From positions 4,464,001-4,528,000 of the forward strand of contig NZ_FNSO01000004.1 in assembly GCF_900105945.1 (NCBI RefSeq): a DNA stretch of 64,000 bases, given 5' to 3'. Below, piece by piece: positions 8,615 to 16,301 of the stretch. Positions within the stretch are counted from its first letter, which is position 1; every line of letters starts with the position of its first letter. The notes under the pieces are model-generated. The model had not been told where the DNA came from. It was given only the letters and a program-made list of their open reading frames with translations, and ran no database searches. The stretch comes from Amycolatopsis tolypomycina (GTDB lineage Bacteria > Actinomycetota > Actinomycetes > Mycobacteriales > Pseudonocardiaceae). Made by a program: the position numbers and the translations under genes.

Positions 8615-9078
8615 GCCGGTAACTCACTTTCGCGATCGCGGGCGAAGCCGGCGCGAGGGGGTGGTCGCGCCGGACGAGCCGGCCCATGGGGCCGGCACCG
8701 GGTGATCCGGTGGGTCGAGGGTGATCCGCGGCCGGGACCGGCGGTACCGACTTTCGTCGGACAGGACAAAAGATAGGTACCGGGCATTTCGCCCACCGGT
8801 GTTCCGCCCACAGCAACCCGGCCCCGTCACGGTGCGCCACTGAGGCGTACGAGTGGTTCCGGCGCCACCGGGCCGTCCACGGCGTACCGTTCGAAGCACG
8901 GGCACGGCGTACTCTCCTCCCCCTCGGAGCACGCCGTGTCCGCTAGCGGAGATGTTGCCCTGCAGTGGTTCTTGAGCTGACGTGAACGAGAAATCCGCTG
9001 TTCGCACGAAGGTGTTCGCCGCTTCGCCTGGCTATGCTGGACCGCGGCAGGACTTTCGGTTCCGGGAAGACGCGCGAC
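8615..9078. other. Non-coding interval upstream of the protease
   Basis: No convincing gene is seen here. GCCGGCCC at 8678-8685 is exactly inverted at 8689-8696 around ATG, a possible regulator site ~65 bp upstream of the protease start. The stretch 8940-9030 is less GC-rich and carries TATGCT-like promoter sequence for the small gene at 9079. Confidence 0.4.
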
Positions 9079-9315
9079 ATGAACGACCAGCGGCAAGTAC
9101 TCGTCCGGGCGGAATCCCGCCACGTCGTCGTTTCCGACGGCGACGGCAGCCACGAGACGTTCACCTACCCGGGTGTCACGCTCACCCGCGTCATCGCCGG
9201 CATCCCGGACTCGGGCACCTGGCTGCCGATGGGCGAGCGCCCCAGCGAAGTCGACGACGAAGCCCTCATCGAGGCGCTGCGCGCGGCGTTCCGGTGGCGG
9301 ATCGGGCTTCCGTAG
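9079..9315 (+). CDS. Hypothetical protein, 78 aa
   Basis: A small soluble protein beginning MNDQRQVLVRAESRHVVV, with no membrane segment and no domain that I recognise. The pattern is two or three predicted beta strands (VLVRAESRHVVV, HETFTYPGVTLTRVIAGIP) followed by a C-terminal helix (DDEALIEALRAAFRWR). I chose the ATG at 9079 because GGGAAG lies about 10 bp upstream; the frame could also begin at 9034. It is followed 100 bp later by the glycosyltransferase and may be cotranscribed, but nothing links their functions. Confidence 0.6.
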   Translation: MNDQRQVLVRAESRHVVVSDGDGSHETFTYPGVTLTRVIAGIPDSGTWLPMGERPSEVDDEALIEALRAAFRWRIGLP

Positions 9316-9415
9316 CGGTCCTTCTCCCGCGAACCGCCGGGGCGGGCAGCGAAATCCGCCCCCTCGGCCGGCCCCTCCCTCGTTACGCTGAGCAGCAGTC
9401 GATCAAGGGGGCACT

Positions 9416-10552
9416 GTGCGACTGCTGCTGACCGGGCTGCCGATTCCGTCCCACCTGCGGCCCGTCCTCGTCCCGCTCGCGCGCGCCGCACGCGAAGCGG
9501 GGCACGAAGCCGCCATCGCCACCGGGGCCGCGATGGCCGGCGAGATCGAGCGGCTCGGCGTGCCCGTCGTGGTCCTGCCGGACGTGCTCGCGCCCGGGGA
9601 ACTCGGGCGGCGGCCGGAGCTCGTCGACCCGGCTCTGGTCCGGCAACTGGGGAAGTGGCGGCCGGAAGTCTCCGGCCCGCTCGACGTGCCGCTCTTCCAC
9701 CCCACCATGACCGCGGAGTTCGCCGCGAACGTCGTCGGCGCCGGGTGGCGCCCGGACGTGATCGTGCGGGAGACCAACGCCTTCGGCGCGCTCGTGGCCG
9801 CCGAGGTGCTCGGGGTCCCGTCCGCCGTCGTCGACATCGCGCCGCTGGTGCCGCCGCTGGTGCCCGGGCTCGCCGGGCAGCTCGACCTGCTGCGGCAGGG
9901 CTTCGGGCTCGCACCGTCCGGTGCCGCGGCCGACCGGCTGACCGCCGGCCTGCTGCCGGAACCGTGGTACCCGGCCGGCCTGCGCACCCCGGGGCACGGG
10001 TACTACCGCGTGCCGGAACCGCCGGTGACGGCGTCGGCGGACGGGCCGGTCGTGTTCGCCGCGTTCGGCTCGAACGTCCGGTCCCTGCTCGCCCCGGACT
10101 CGCGGCTGCTCGCGATCACCGTGGCAGCACTGGGTTTGCTGGGCGTGCCGGCCGTCGTCGCGCTCGGGAGCGACGACGCGGTGGCGTCGTGGACAGGTCC
10201 CCGTCCGGGCAATGTCGAGCTGGCTGGGTTCCCGCCGCAACGCGCGTTGCTGGCCGCGAGCGACGTCTTCGTGACGCACGCGGGGTTCAGCAGCGTGCGG
10301 GAGTCGTTGTCGGCCGGGGTGCCGATGGTGGCGGTGCCGTTGTTCGCCGACCAGCCGGCCAACGCCGCGCGCGTGCAGGAACTGGGCGCCGGGGTGCGGC
10401 TCGACGCCGCCGGGTTGACGGCGGAGGCACTGGCCGCCGCCGTGGAGCGCGTGCTCGGCGATCCGGCCTGCCGCACGGCCGCGCGCGGCTTCCGCGACGG
10501 CATCGCCGCGCTGCCGCCGATCACCGATTTCCCGCGGCTCCTCGAAGCCTGA
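9416..10552 (+). CDS. GT-B fold glycosyltransferase (YjiC/GT1-like)
   Basis: A 378-aa cytoplasmic enzyme expected to move a sugar from a nucleotide-sugar donor to a small-molecule or peptide acceptor. The N-terminal acceptor domain opens MRLLLTGLPIPSHLRPVLVP, with the typical SH near residue 12. The C-terminal donor domain holds FVTHAGFSSVRESLSAGVPM and PLFADQPANAARV, the GT1 signature that binds the nucleotide diphosphate. This subfamily glycosylates macrolides, aromatic polyketides and flavonoids. The GTG start at 9416 has AAGGGGG just upstream. The next gene, 83 bp on, is the Cys-rich 38-aa peptide, so that peptide is a possible acceptor (inference only). Confidence 0.88.
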   Translation: MRLLLTGLPIPSHLRPVLVPLARAAREAGHEAAIATGAAMAGEIERLGVPVVVLPDVLAPGELGRRPELVDPALVRQLGKWRPEVSGPLDVPLFHPTMTAEFAANVVGAGWRPDVIVRETNAFGALVAAEVLGVPSAVVDIAPLVPPLVPGLAGQLDLLRQGFGLAPSGAAADRLTAGLLPEPWYPAGLRTPGHGYYRVPEPPVTASADGPVVFAAFGSNVRSLLAPDSRLLAITVAALGLLGVPAVVALGSDDAVASWTGPRPGNVELAGFPPQRALLAASDVFVTHAGFSSVRESLSAGVPMVAVPLFADQPANAARVQELGAGVRLDAAGLTAEALAAAVERVLGDPACRTAARGFRDGIAALPPITDFPRLLEA

Positions 10553-10635
10553 GCCGGGATGTGGTGCGCGTCACGGAATGCGCGGCGATCTTCGGCGCTA
10601 CACACAGGAGAACCGTTCGTCCACAAGGGAGGGCC

Positions 10636-10752
10636 ATGTCCGCCACCGCAGAAGAGTCCGTCGCCGTGCCCGAGCTGGAGGACTTCGACTTCCCGCTCAC
10701 CGACGGTGCCGCCTGCCGCATCGACGACCCGGACTGCGAAGCCTGCCAGTGA
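10636..10752 (+). CDS. 38-aa acidic, Cys-rich peptide, RiPP-precursor-like
   Basis: A strong ribosome site (AAGGGAGGG, 5-6 bp from ATG) starts a 38-codon frame below the size most gene finders accept. The product has an acidic leader-like half containing ELEDFDFPL and a C-terminal segment ACRIDDPDCEACQ with three cysteines. No hydrophobic stretch or signal peptide is present. The layout (acidic leader, short Cys-rich end) is that of many ribosomally made, post-translationally modified peptide precursors. The only enzyme gene nearby is the upstream glycosyltransferase; no lanthionine synthetase, radical-SAM or YcaO gene lies within several kb. A strong hairpin follows 2 bp after the stop. Function unknown. 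Confidence 0.6.
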   Translation: MSATAEESVAVPELEDFDFPLTDGAACRIDDPDCEACQ

Positions 10753-10754
10753 GA

Positions 10755-10796
10755 TCAGGCTCCGGCCACGGCGCATCCCGCGTGGCCGGAGCCTGA
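10755..10796. terminator. Perfect 16-bp stem bidirectional terminator
   Basis: TCAGGCTCCGGCCACG at 10755-10770 is exactly inverted at 10781-10796 with a 10-nt loop. It lies between the peptide gene and the convergent small membrane-protein gene and would stop both. Confidence 0.8.
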
Positions 10797-10800
10797 AGAC

Positions 10801-10941
10801 CTAGACGTGCATGGCGAGCCACAACGCCATCCAGGCGAGGCACGCCAGCGCCCCGCCGACGCCGAAGGCGAGCAGGACGCGCCGCAGCCCCGCGATGACC
10901 CCGGGCCGGCCCGACATTTCGGTGATTCCCGCTTCAGTCAT
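10801..10941 (-). CDS. 46-aa single-pass membrane protein
   Basis: A short frame starting MTEAGITEMSGRPG and continuing into one hydrophobic segment (VLLAFGVGGALACLAWMALW). It would be anchored with a short cytoplasmic N-terminus. The ATG at 10939-10941 is used; an internal ATG eight codons later is an alternative. It is transcribed away from the LacI gene, so the 28-bp operator at 11018-11045 lies in their shared upstream region and may control both. No family is recognised. Confidence 0.5.
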   Translation of the reverse strand: MTEAGITEMSGRPGVIAGLRRVLLAFGVGGALACLAWMALWLAMHV

Positions 10942-11017
10942 GGCCTCCAGGTGCCCGCCTCCCGAGGCGCCAAACATCCGGCGCCCACGGGAAGCGTCCC
11001 GATCGGGTGGCGCTCGT

Positions 11018-11045
11018 CTTGCAACGTGGCATGCCACGTTGCAAG
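11018..11045. promoter_or_regulatory. Perfect 28-bp palindromic LacI operator
   Basis: CTTGCAACGTGGCA at 11018-11031 is followed at once by its exact reverse complement. It lies 15 bp upstream of the GTG start of the adjacent LacI-family gene, where an autoregulatory operator is expected. Its position also argues against the earlier in-frame starts of that gene, which would put the palindrome inside coding sequence. Confidence 0.85.
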
Positions 11046-11060
11046 CGGTACGCTGCCGCA

Positions 11061-12047
11061 GTGCACCCGAAACTGCGTGACGTGGCCGAGCACGCCGGCG
11101 TCTCGGTGCGCACGGTGTCCAACGTGGTCAACGGGTTCCGGTACGTCGCCCCGGCGACCCGGGAGCGCGTGCAGGCGAGCATCGACGCCCTCGGCTACCG
11201 GCCCAACCTGGCCGCCCGCACGCTGCGGCAAGGCCGGACCGGGCTGGTGGCCCTGGTGGTCCCGGAGATCGACTCGCCGTACTTCGCCGAACTCGCCGCG
11301 CGGACCGTCCGGATCGCCGGCGCCCGGGGCCTGACCGTGCTCATCGACCAGACCGACGGCGACGCCGAGCGCGAGAAGGAGCTGCTGCACGGCCGGCGCG
11401 GCCAGCTGGTCGACGGCGTCCTGTTCAGCCCGTGGGCGGTGGCGCCCGCGGAGCTGGCCGCGCGCACGGACCCGGTGCCGCTGGTGCTGCTCGGCGAGCA
11501 CGACGGCACGGCCGGCGTCGACCACGTCGCCATCGACAACGTCGCCGCCGCGCGCGAGGCCACCGCGCACCTGCTGGGCTCGGGCCGCCGCCGCGTCGCG
11601 GCACTCGGCATCCAGCCGCGCTCGCTCAACGCGACCGCGCGGCAGCGGCTCGCCGGCTACCGGCAGGCGCTGGCCGAGGCGGGCCTGCCCGCCGAGCCGG
11701 AGCTGGCGGTGCCGGTGCGGCGCCTGCACCGGGCCGACGGCCACCAGGCGATGCTGCGGCTGCTGGACCTGGCGCAGCCCCCCGACGCCGTCTTCTGCTT
11801 CACCGACGAACTGGCGCTGGGCGCACTGCGGGCGGCGGCCGACCGGCGTGTCCCGGTGCCGGAAGCCCTGGCCGTGGTGGGTTTCGACGACATCGAAGAC
11901 GGCCGGTACAGCGTGCCGGCCCTGACGACGGTGTCGCCGGACAAGGACCGCATCGCCGAACTCGCCCTCGACCGCCTCACCGCCGCCCCGGGTCCCCCGC
12001 GGTCGATCGTCGCGCCGCACCACCTGGAAGTGCGCGAGACGAGCTGA
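11061..12047 (+). CDS. LacI-family transcriptional regulator
   Basis: A 328-aa repressor. The helix-turn-helix and hinge lie at residues 1-60 (KLRDVAEHAGVSVRTVSNVV, then YRPNLAARTLRQGRTG), followed by a periplasmic-binding-protein-like sensor domain (LVALVVPEIDSPYF to VVGFDDIEDGRYSVPAL) that should bind a sugar or related effector. GTG at 11061 is chosen because an uninterrupted 28-bp palindrome sits just upstream. The gene stands alone with no transporter or glycosidase next to it. Besides itself, its most likely target is the divergent small membrane-protein gene; the effector is unknown. Confidence 0.93.
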   Translation: MHPKLRDVAEHAGVSVRTVSNVVNGFRYVAPATRERVQASIDALGYRPNLAARTLRQGRTGLVALVVPEIDSPYFAELAARTVRIAGARGLTVLIDQTDGDAEREKELLHGRRGQLVDGVLFSPWAVAPAELAARTDPVPLVLLGEHDGTAGVDHVAIDNVAAAREATAHLLGSGRRRVAALGIQPRSLNATARQRLAGYRQALAEAGLPAEPELAVPVRRLHRADGHQAMLRLLDLAQPPDAVFCFTDELALGALRAAADRRVPVPEALAVVGFDDIEDGRYSVPALTTVSPDKDRIAELALDRLTAAPGPPRSIVAPHHLEVRETS

Positions 12048-12083
12048 GCGTGTGGGGCGGCGCCGCCGGGGTAACCGCGCGCG

Positions 12084-12108
12084 AAGGGGCATCAACGCGA
12101 TGCCCCTT
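12084..12108 (+). terminator. Hairpin after the LacI gene
   Basis: AAGGGGCAT at 12084-12092 is inverted at 12100-12108 with a 7-nt loop, 36 bp after the LacI stop. It runs straight into the 21-bp tandem repeat. Confidence 0.5.
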
Positions 12109-12200
12109 CAATCACGCGTGTCGCCCCTCCAATCACGCGTGTCGCCCCTCCAATCACGCGAGATACCCCTCCAATCACGCGAGATACCCCTCCAATCACG
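12103..12200. repeat. 21-bp tandem repeat, five copies
   Basis: Units beginning CCCCT(T/C)CAATCACG start at 12103, 12124, 12145, 12166 and 12187, exactly 21 bp apart. The last seven bases vary in two states (CGTGTCG-like in the first two junctions, CGAGATA-like in the later two), so the array grew by duplication of at least two variants. The last copy is partial. No spacer or protein reading is convincing. Confidence 0.9.
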
Positions 12201-12416
12201 ATCGCGGCGACGTCGCTGGACGTGGAGCCCGCCGAAAGCGTGGTCACGGCCGAAGCGACGCTGTCCCACCGACGATCTCTACGACGCGGTGACCCGCGAA
12301 GCGCCGCGGCTGTGTCCCTGGTCGGCACCGAGGTGCCGGTGAGCTTCGACCACGACCGGGGCCGCGCGCTCCAGCACCACCGCGGCTCGGCCGATCCCGG
12401 CCAGAACTGACCGGCT
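12201..12416. other. Non-coding remainder, possible decayed reading frame
   Basis: A GTG at 12222 opens 62 codons (12222-12410) reading ...LVGTEVPVSFDHDRG, and another frame of the same stretch gives PTDDLYDAVTREAP. The two would join into a plausible protein only with a frameshift. I read it as a possible gene relic, not a working gene. Confidence 0.25.
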
Positions 12417-13661
12417 TCAGCGTCCGGCGACCGCCACCCGGTCCCGGCCCGCCTTCTTGCCCGCATACAGCGCGTCGTCGGCCGCGCGGATCATCTCGTC
12501 CAGCCCCGCGCCCGGCTCCCGGGGATGCAGGGCCGCGCCGATCGTCGCCGACAGCGTCACCGGCTCGCCCGTCGGCGCCGTGATGCGCAGCGCCCGGATG
12601 CGGACGCGGATCCGCTCGGCGATCGCGCGGACCTCGGCTTCGTCGACGTCCGGCAGCAGCACGGCGAACTCCTCGCCGCCGTAGCGGCCGACCGTGTCCC
12701 CGCGGCGGACGGCGCGGGTCAGCACCGTGGCCACCTCGGCGAGGACGTCGTCGCCCACCGGGTGGCCGTGGGTGTCGTTGATGCGCTTGAACCAGTCGAG
12801 GTCGATCATCAGCACGCCGATCCGGCCGCGGGTGCGCTCGAGCACGTGCTCGGCCTCGTCGTGCCAGGCGATCGCGTTGAGCAGCCCGGTGCGCTGGTCG
12901 GTGCGGGCGGCGAGCTTGAGCTGGTCGAGCTGGACGCACTGGTGCAGCGCGAACGTCGGGATGATCATCAGCAGCGCGGCGGGCGGCCACCACAGCAGGG
13001 CGACCGCGACGAACACGCCGAGCGCCAGCTGGCTGACCTCCAGCAGGTTGTCCGAGGCGCTGCCCAGCAGCCGCCGGGGGTGGTCGACGGTGACCGTCCA
13101 GGCGATGGCCGTGGCGACGAGCCCGGTGTTGACCGCCCACTGCACCGCGGCCGCGGCGACCACGGCGACCAGGTCGGCCCAGCCGGGCCGGGCCCCGCCG
13201 GCGAGGTGCTCCTGGACGCCGGTGGCCTGCAGCACGGCGGCCGCGGCGGCCGCGGCCAGTGCGAGCGTGGCGGCGGTGAACACGGTGCGGTGCGCCGGCC
13301 GGACCGCGTCGAACCGGTTGACCAGTGCCCAGCGGTGGACGTAGATCACCGCCACCAGCACCAGTTCGAGCACCAGGGGCAGCACGATGACCCCGGCGAA
13401 GATCCAGACGCTGCACAGGTCGACGTACGGCGTGCCCGCGCGGTCGCGGCGGCGCCGCTCGATCAGGTGCGAAGCGTGCAGGTGCGGCAGGGCCGCGGCC
13501 GCGAGCCAGCCCGCCGTCACCCATTGCTCCGCCGTCGGCGCCGCGCGGGCCGCGACCGCCAGCACGCCGGCGGCCAGCAGGCTCACGCCCAGCACGAGGA
13601 CCCGCACCCGTGTCGGCAACGACCACAGCTTCCACGAGGCCCAGTCGGCTTTTTCCCCCAT
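12417..13661 (-). CDS. Membrane diguanylate cyclase (GGDEF)
   Basis: A 414-aa protein that makes the second messenger c-di-GMP from two GTP. About six to eight hydrophobic segments fill residues 15-230, forming a membrane sensor region without a known named domain. The C-terminal GGDEF domain has the catalytic motif GRYGGEEF, the metal/GTP motif MIDLDWFKRINDTHG, and an intact allosteric inhibitory site RxxD (RRGD, five residues before GGEEF), so product feedback is expected. The ATG at 13661 has GGGGAGG about 8-10 bp upstream. Two micro-ORFs are read divergently from the same upstream region. Confidence 0.93.
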   Translation of the reverse strand: MGEKADWASWKLWSLPTRVRVLVLGVSLLAAGVLAVAARAAPTAEQWVTAGWLAAAALPHLHASHLIERRRRDRAGTPYVDLCSVWIFAGVIVLPLVLELVLVAVIYVHRWALVNRFDAVRPAHRTVFTAATLALAAAAAAAVLQATGVQEHLAGGARPGWADLVAVVAAAAVQWAVNTGLVATAIAWTVTVDHPRRLLGSASDNLLEVSQLALGVFVAVALLWWPPAALLMIIPTFALHQCVQLDQLKLAARTDQRTGLLNAIAWHDEAEHVLERTRGRIGVLMIDLDWFKRINDTHGHPVGDDVLAEVATVLTRAVRRGDTVGRYGGEEFAVLLPDVDEAEVRAIAERIRVRIRALRITAPTGEPVTLSATIGAALHPREPGAGLDEMIRAADDALYAGKKAGRDRVAVAGR

Positions 13662-13814
13662 CGCAGCGCCTCCCCGCGCCGGTGACTCCCCGATCGCCCA
13701 GGGTAGTCGCGTCACGGCCGGATGTCAGGTGTTTCCCGCCATCGCAACCCGACCGGGCGGCTGGGACGATTCCGGGGTATCCGGGACCGGACGAACCGCA
13801 CGGAAAGGCGAGCG

Positions 13815-13835
13815 ATGCGCGACAAGGGCTGGTGA
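13815..13835 (+). CDS. Micro-ORF 1 encoding hexapeptide MRDKGW
   Basis: A complete six-codon frame, ATG-CGC-GAC-AAG-GGC-TGG-TGA, with the ribosome site GGAAAGG six bases before the ATG. A second frame 64 bp downstream has the same ribosome site and encodes MSDKGW. The pair differs at one residue and by one silent change (AAG/AAA Lys), the pattern expected if the peptide is what is conserved. Nothing on the same strand follows for 4 kb, so a leader-peptide attenuator role is unlikely. Function unknown; the shortest known RiPP precursors (the biarylitide type) are of similar size. Confidence 0.5.
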   Translation: MRDKGW

Positions 13836-13878
13836 ACTCGATGTCCCCACTCCCCTGCCACCGGGAAAGGAGCCCGCG

Positions 13879-13899
13879 ATGAGCGACAAAGGCTGGTGA
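13879..13899 (+). CDS. Micro-ORF 2 encoding hexapeptide MSDKGW
   Basis: Second copy of the tandem hexapeptide frame: ATG-AGC-GAC-AAA-GGC-TGG-TGA, with GGAAAGGAG six bases upstream. It ends 4 bp before the stop of the convergent MFS gene. A 13-codon frame from 13840 (starting MSPLPCHRE) overlaps its ATG by the stop codon (ATGA), so the second copy could be translated by coupling. No maturation enzyme is adjacent; the nearest plausible partner is the convergent MFS transporter. Confidence 0.5.
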   Translation: MSDKGW

Positions 13900-13903
13900 G
13901 ACC

Positions 13904-15124
13904 TCAGGCCTCGGCCGGGAGCGCGGCCGAAACGACGTCCGGGCGGCGACGTGCCCAGGCCGCGGCCGCGGCGAGCGCGACGAGCGCTCCCGCGGTGCCC
14001 GCCAAGGCGATCGCCGCCGCCGGCCCGACCAGCTGGGCGAGGACGCCGCCGGCGACGACGCCGAGGCCCTGCCCGGCGATCATGCCGGTCCGCGCGAAGC
14101 CGAGGGTCCGCCCGCGCACCCGCGGCGGGGACAGCTGGACGAACGTCGCGCCCGCCGTGACCTGGTAGGCCGAGCACAACCCGGACACGAACAGCAGCGC
14201 CAGCGCGGCACCCAGGGTCGGCCCGCCCCAGAACGCCACGAGCGGCGCCGACGTCCCGACGGCCAGCACGCCGAGCGCGCGCACCCGCACCGGCCGGGCG
14301 ACCCGCCGCAACAGCAGCGCGCCGGCGACCGCACCCGCCGGTTCGGCGGCGAGCAGCACCCCGATCCACTCGCCACCCGCGCCGACCTGGTAGGCGAACG
14401 GGACCGCGAGCCCCTCGGGGACGACGGTGAACAACGCGAGCCAGCCCAGCCAGACCAGGGTGCCCAGCGTCCGGTCCCGGCGCACGGCCACCGCGCCCGC
14501 GGCGATCCGCCGCCACCACGCCGTCCCGCGTTCGCTTTCCGCCGTGGCCGGCGGCGGGTGGCTGCCGAGACCGGCGCGGATGAGCAGGGCGGAGAAGGCG
14601 AACGTGGCGGCATCGATGGCGAGGGCGGCGTGCGCGCCTACGCCGGTGACCACGAACGCGGCCGCGGCGAACCCGAGCACCAGGCACAGCTGCGTGGTGA
14701 CCTGCTGAACCGCTTGTCCCGCTTCGTACCGGCCGCCCAGCAGCTCGGGCAGGACCGCGCCCTGCGCGGCCGAGAACGGCGCTTCGGCCAGCTGCACGAG
14801 CACGAGCAGCGCGGCCATCAGCGGCAACGGCACCGCGGGCACGGCCATCACGGCGACCAGCGCCGCCCGGACGACGTCGCAGGCCACCATCACCCGGCGG
14901 CGCGGGTACCGGTCGGCCAGCCACGAAAGCAGCGCGCCGGACACGAGCGCGGGCAGCATCGACAGCGCGTAGGTCGCCGCGCTCAGTGCGGCGGACCCGG
15001 TGCGCTGGAAGACGAGTATCGACAAGGCGACCCGGGCCAGCTGGTCGCCTGCCACCGACAGCAGGCCCGCCAGCCAGAGCGCCCGGAACCCGCGCACCGC
15101 GAACGCGGACCACGTCGCAGCCAT
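13904..15124 (-). CDS. MFS transporter, drug-exporter type
   Basis: A 406-aa integral membrane protein with about 12 hydrophobic segments, of the EntS/antibiotic-exporter-like branch of the major facilitator superfamily. The family loop motif between segments 2 and 3 is seen as WLADRYPRRRVM. It is expected to export a small molecule using the proton gradient. I prefer the ATG at 15124 (MAATWSAFAVRGF), which has GGGGGG upstream, over the frame start at 15151. It is convergent with the two hexapeptide micro-ORFs and could be their exporter, but proximity is the only evidence. Confidence 0.85.
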   Translation of the reverse strand: MAATWSAFAVRGFRALWLAGLLSVAGDQLARVALSILVFQRTGSAALSAATYALSMLPALVSGALLSWLADRYPRRRVMVACDVVRAALVAVMAVPAVPLPLMAALLVLVQLAEAPFSAAQGAVLPELLGGRYEAGQAVQQVTTQLCLVLGFAAAAFVVTGVGAHAALAIDAATFAFSALLIRAGLGSHPPPATAESERGTAWWRRIAAGAVAVRRDRTLGTLVWLGWLALFTVVPEGLAVPFAYQVGAGGEWIGVLLAAEPAGAVAGALLLRRVARPVRVRALGVLAVGTSAPLVAFWGGPTLGAALALLFVSGLCSAYQVTAGATFVQLSPPRVRGRTLGFARTGMIAGQGLGVVAGGVLAQLVGPAAAIALAGTAGALVALAAAAAWARRRPDVVSAALPAEA

Positions 15125-15236
15125 CCCCACCCCCCAGGCCGGCACTGTCACGCAGAGCGTTGCCCAAGACGCTCACGGTAGCGCGTGTGCCGGCCGTCCA
15201 CCATCGCCGTGGGCGGGGCGGGCCGGTTCGCGCCGG

Positions 15237-16301
15237 TCAGGGGCGCGGGAAAACGGTGCCGTCGAACAGCTTCCGGGCCGTGCGGAGCACGGTCGACCGG
15301 CTGACGCGGGGCGGGGTGACCGTGGTGTCGAGCTCGATGCCGACCGCGAGCTTGCCGCTCGGGTGCTCGACCTCGACGGGCTCGCCCGCGGGCGGGGCGA
15401 CGAGCAGCTCCCGGCCGGCCGCGCCGTCGAGCAGCAACGCCGTCACGACGCTCACCGCGCCGAGCACGCCGATCGACGGGTGCGGCTTGACCGGGATGAA
15501 CGTGCGGGTGCAGATGGCGCCGCCGTCGCGGGGGGCCGCGACCAGGGTCGTCTTCGGCACGGAGCTGCCGGCGACGTCGCCGAGCCCCATCAGCTTGCCG
15601 GCTTCGGTGCGCAGCGCGTCGATCCGGCGGGCGAGCGCGGTGTCGGCGGCCAGTTCTTCCACCGGTTCGTACCCGGTGACGCCGAAGTCGCGCGCGCGGG
15701 CCACCACGACCGGCATCCCGTTGTCCACACAGGACACTTCGACGCCGCCGACCTCGTCGCGGACGTGGCCGGTGGGCAGCAGGCTGCCGCACACGGACCC
15801 TTCGGTGTCAGCGAAGCCGAGCTCGACCGGCGCCGCGGTGCCGGGCACGCCGGAGATGGCCGTGCCGCCGCGGTAGCCGACCTCGCCGCCCGGGGTGGCG
15901 AAGGCCGCGACCGCGATCGAGCCCGTGTTGAGCAGCCGCACGCGGACGGTCGTGCGCTCGGGCCCGGCGGCCACGAGCCCGCGTTCGACGGCGAACTGCC
16001 CGACGCCGGCGAGGAGGTTGCCGCAGGTCTGGCGGTCCGAGACGGTCGGCTCCGCGACGCCGAGCTGCAGGAACAGGTAGTCGACGTCGTGGCCGGCGTC
16101 GGCCGCCTTCGACACGATCGCGACCTTGCTGGTGACCGGTTGCGCGCCGCCGAGGCCGTCGAGCTGGCGGGGGTCGGGGGTGCCCATGATCCGCAGCAGC
16201 AGGTCGTCGCGGGCGGCCGGGTCGGCGGGCAGGTCTTCGGCGAGGAAGTACGCACCCTTCGAGGTGCCCCCGCGCATGAGCATGCAGCGCACGCCGGTCA
16301 T
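15237..16301 (-). CDS. galD: 4-oxalomesaconate tautomerase (PrpF/GalD family)
   Basis: A 354-aa cofactor-free isomerase of the PrpF/diaminopimelate-epimerase fold. In the gallate/protocatechuate 4,5-cleavage route GalD converts the keto and enol forms of 4-oxalomesaconate. Family features are the opening MLMRGGTSKGAYFLAEDLP, GGAQPVTSKVAIV, the first catalytic Cys region DRQTCGNLLAGVGQFA, and SCVDNGMPVV with the second Cys. Its start overlaps the upstream aldolase gene (ATGA), so the two are translated together. PrpF proteins of methylcitrate metabolism look alike, but the LigI, LigJ and LigK-type neighbours favour the aromatic pathway. Confidence 0.82.
   Translation of the reverse strand: MTGVRCMLMRGGTSKGAYFLAEDLPADPAARDDLLLRIMGTPDPRQLDGLGGAQPVTSKVAIVSKAADAGHDVDYLFLQLGVAEPTVSDRQTCGNLLAGVGQFAVERGLVAAGPERTTVRVRLLNTGSIAVAAFATPGGEVGYRGGTAISGVPGTAAPVELGFADTEGSVCGSLLPTGHVRDEVGGVEVSCVDNGMPVVVARARDFGVTGYEPVEELAADTALARRIDALRTEAGKLMGLGDVAGSSVPKTTLVAAPRDGGAICTRTFIPVKPHPSIGVLGAVSVVTALLLDGAAGRELLVAPPAGEPVEVEHPSGKLAVGIELDTTVTPPRVSRSTVLRTARKLFDGTVFPRP

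Noticed and set aside
10636..10752. FxLD-type lanthipeptide precursor
   Set aside because: The peptide has DFDFPL but not the F-x-L-D motif, lacks Ser/Thr clusters in the end part, and no lanthionine synthetase is near. It is kept only as a generic RiPP-like candidate.
11007..11060. Upstream start of the LacI gene
   Set aside because: It would place the perfect 28-bp palindrome inside coding sequence and add residues before a normal LacI N-terminus.
12103..12200. CRISPR array
   Set aside because: Units are contiguous 21-mers without unique spacers and no cas gene is near.
13815..13899. Trp-codon attenuator leader peptides
   Set aside because: Only one Trp codon each and no downstream gene on the same strand to control.
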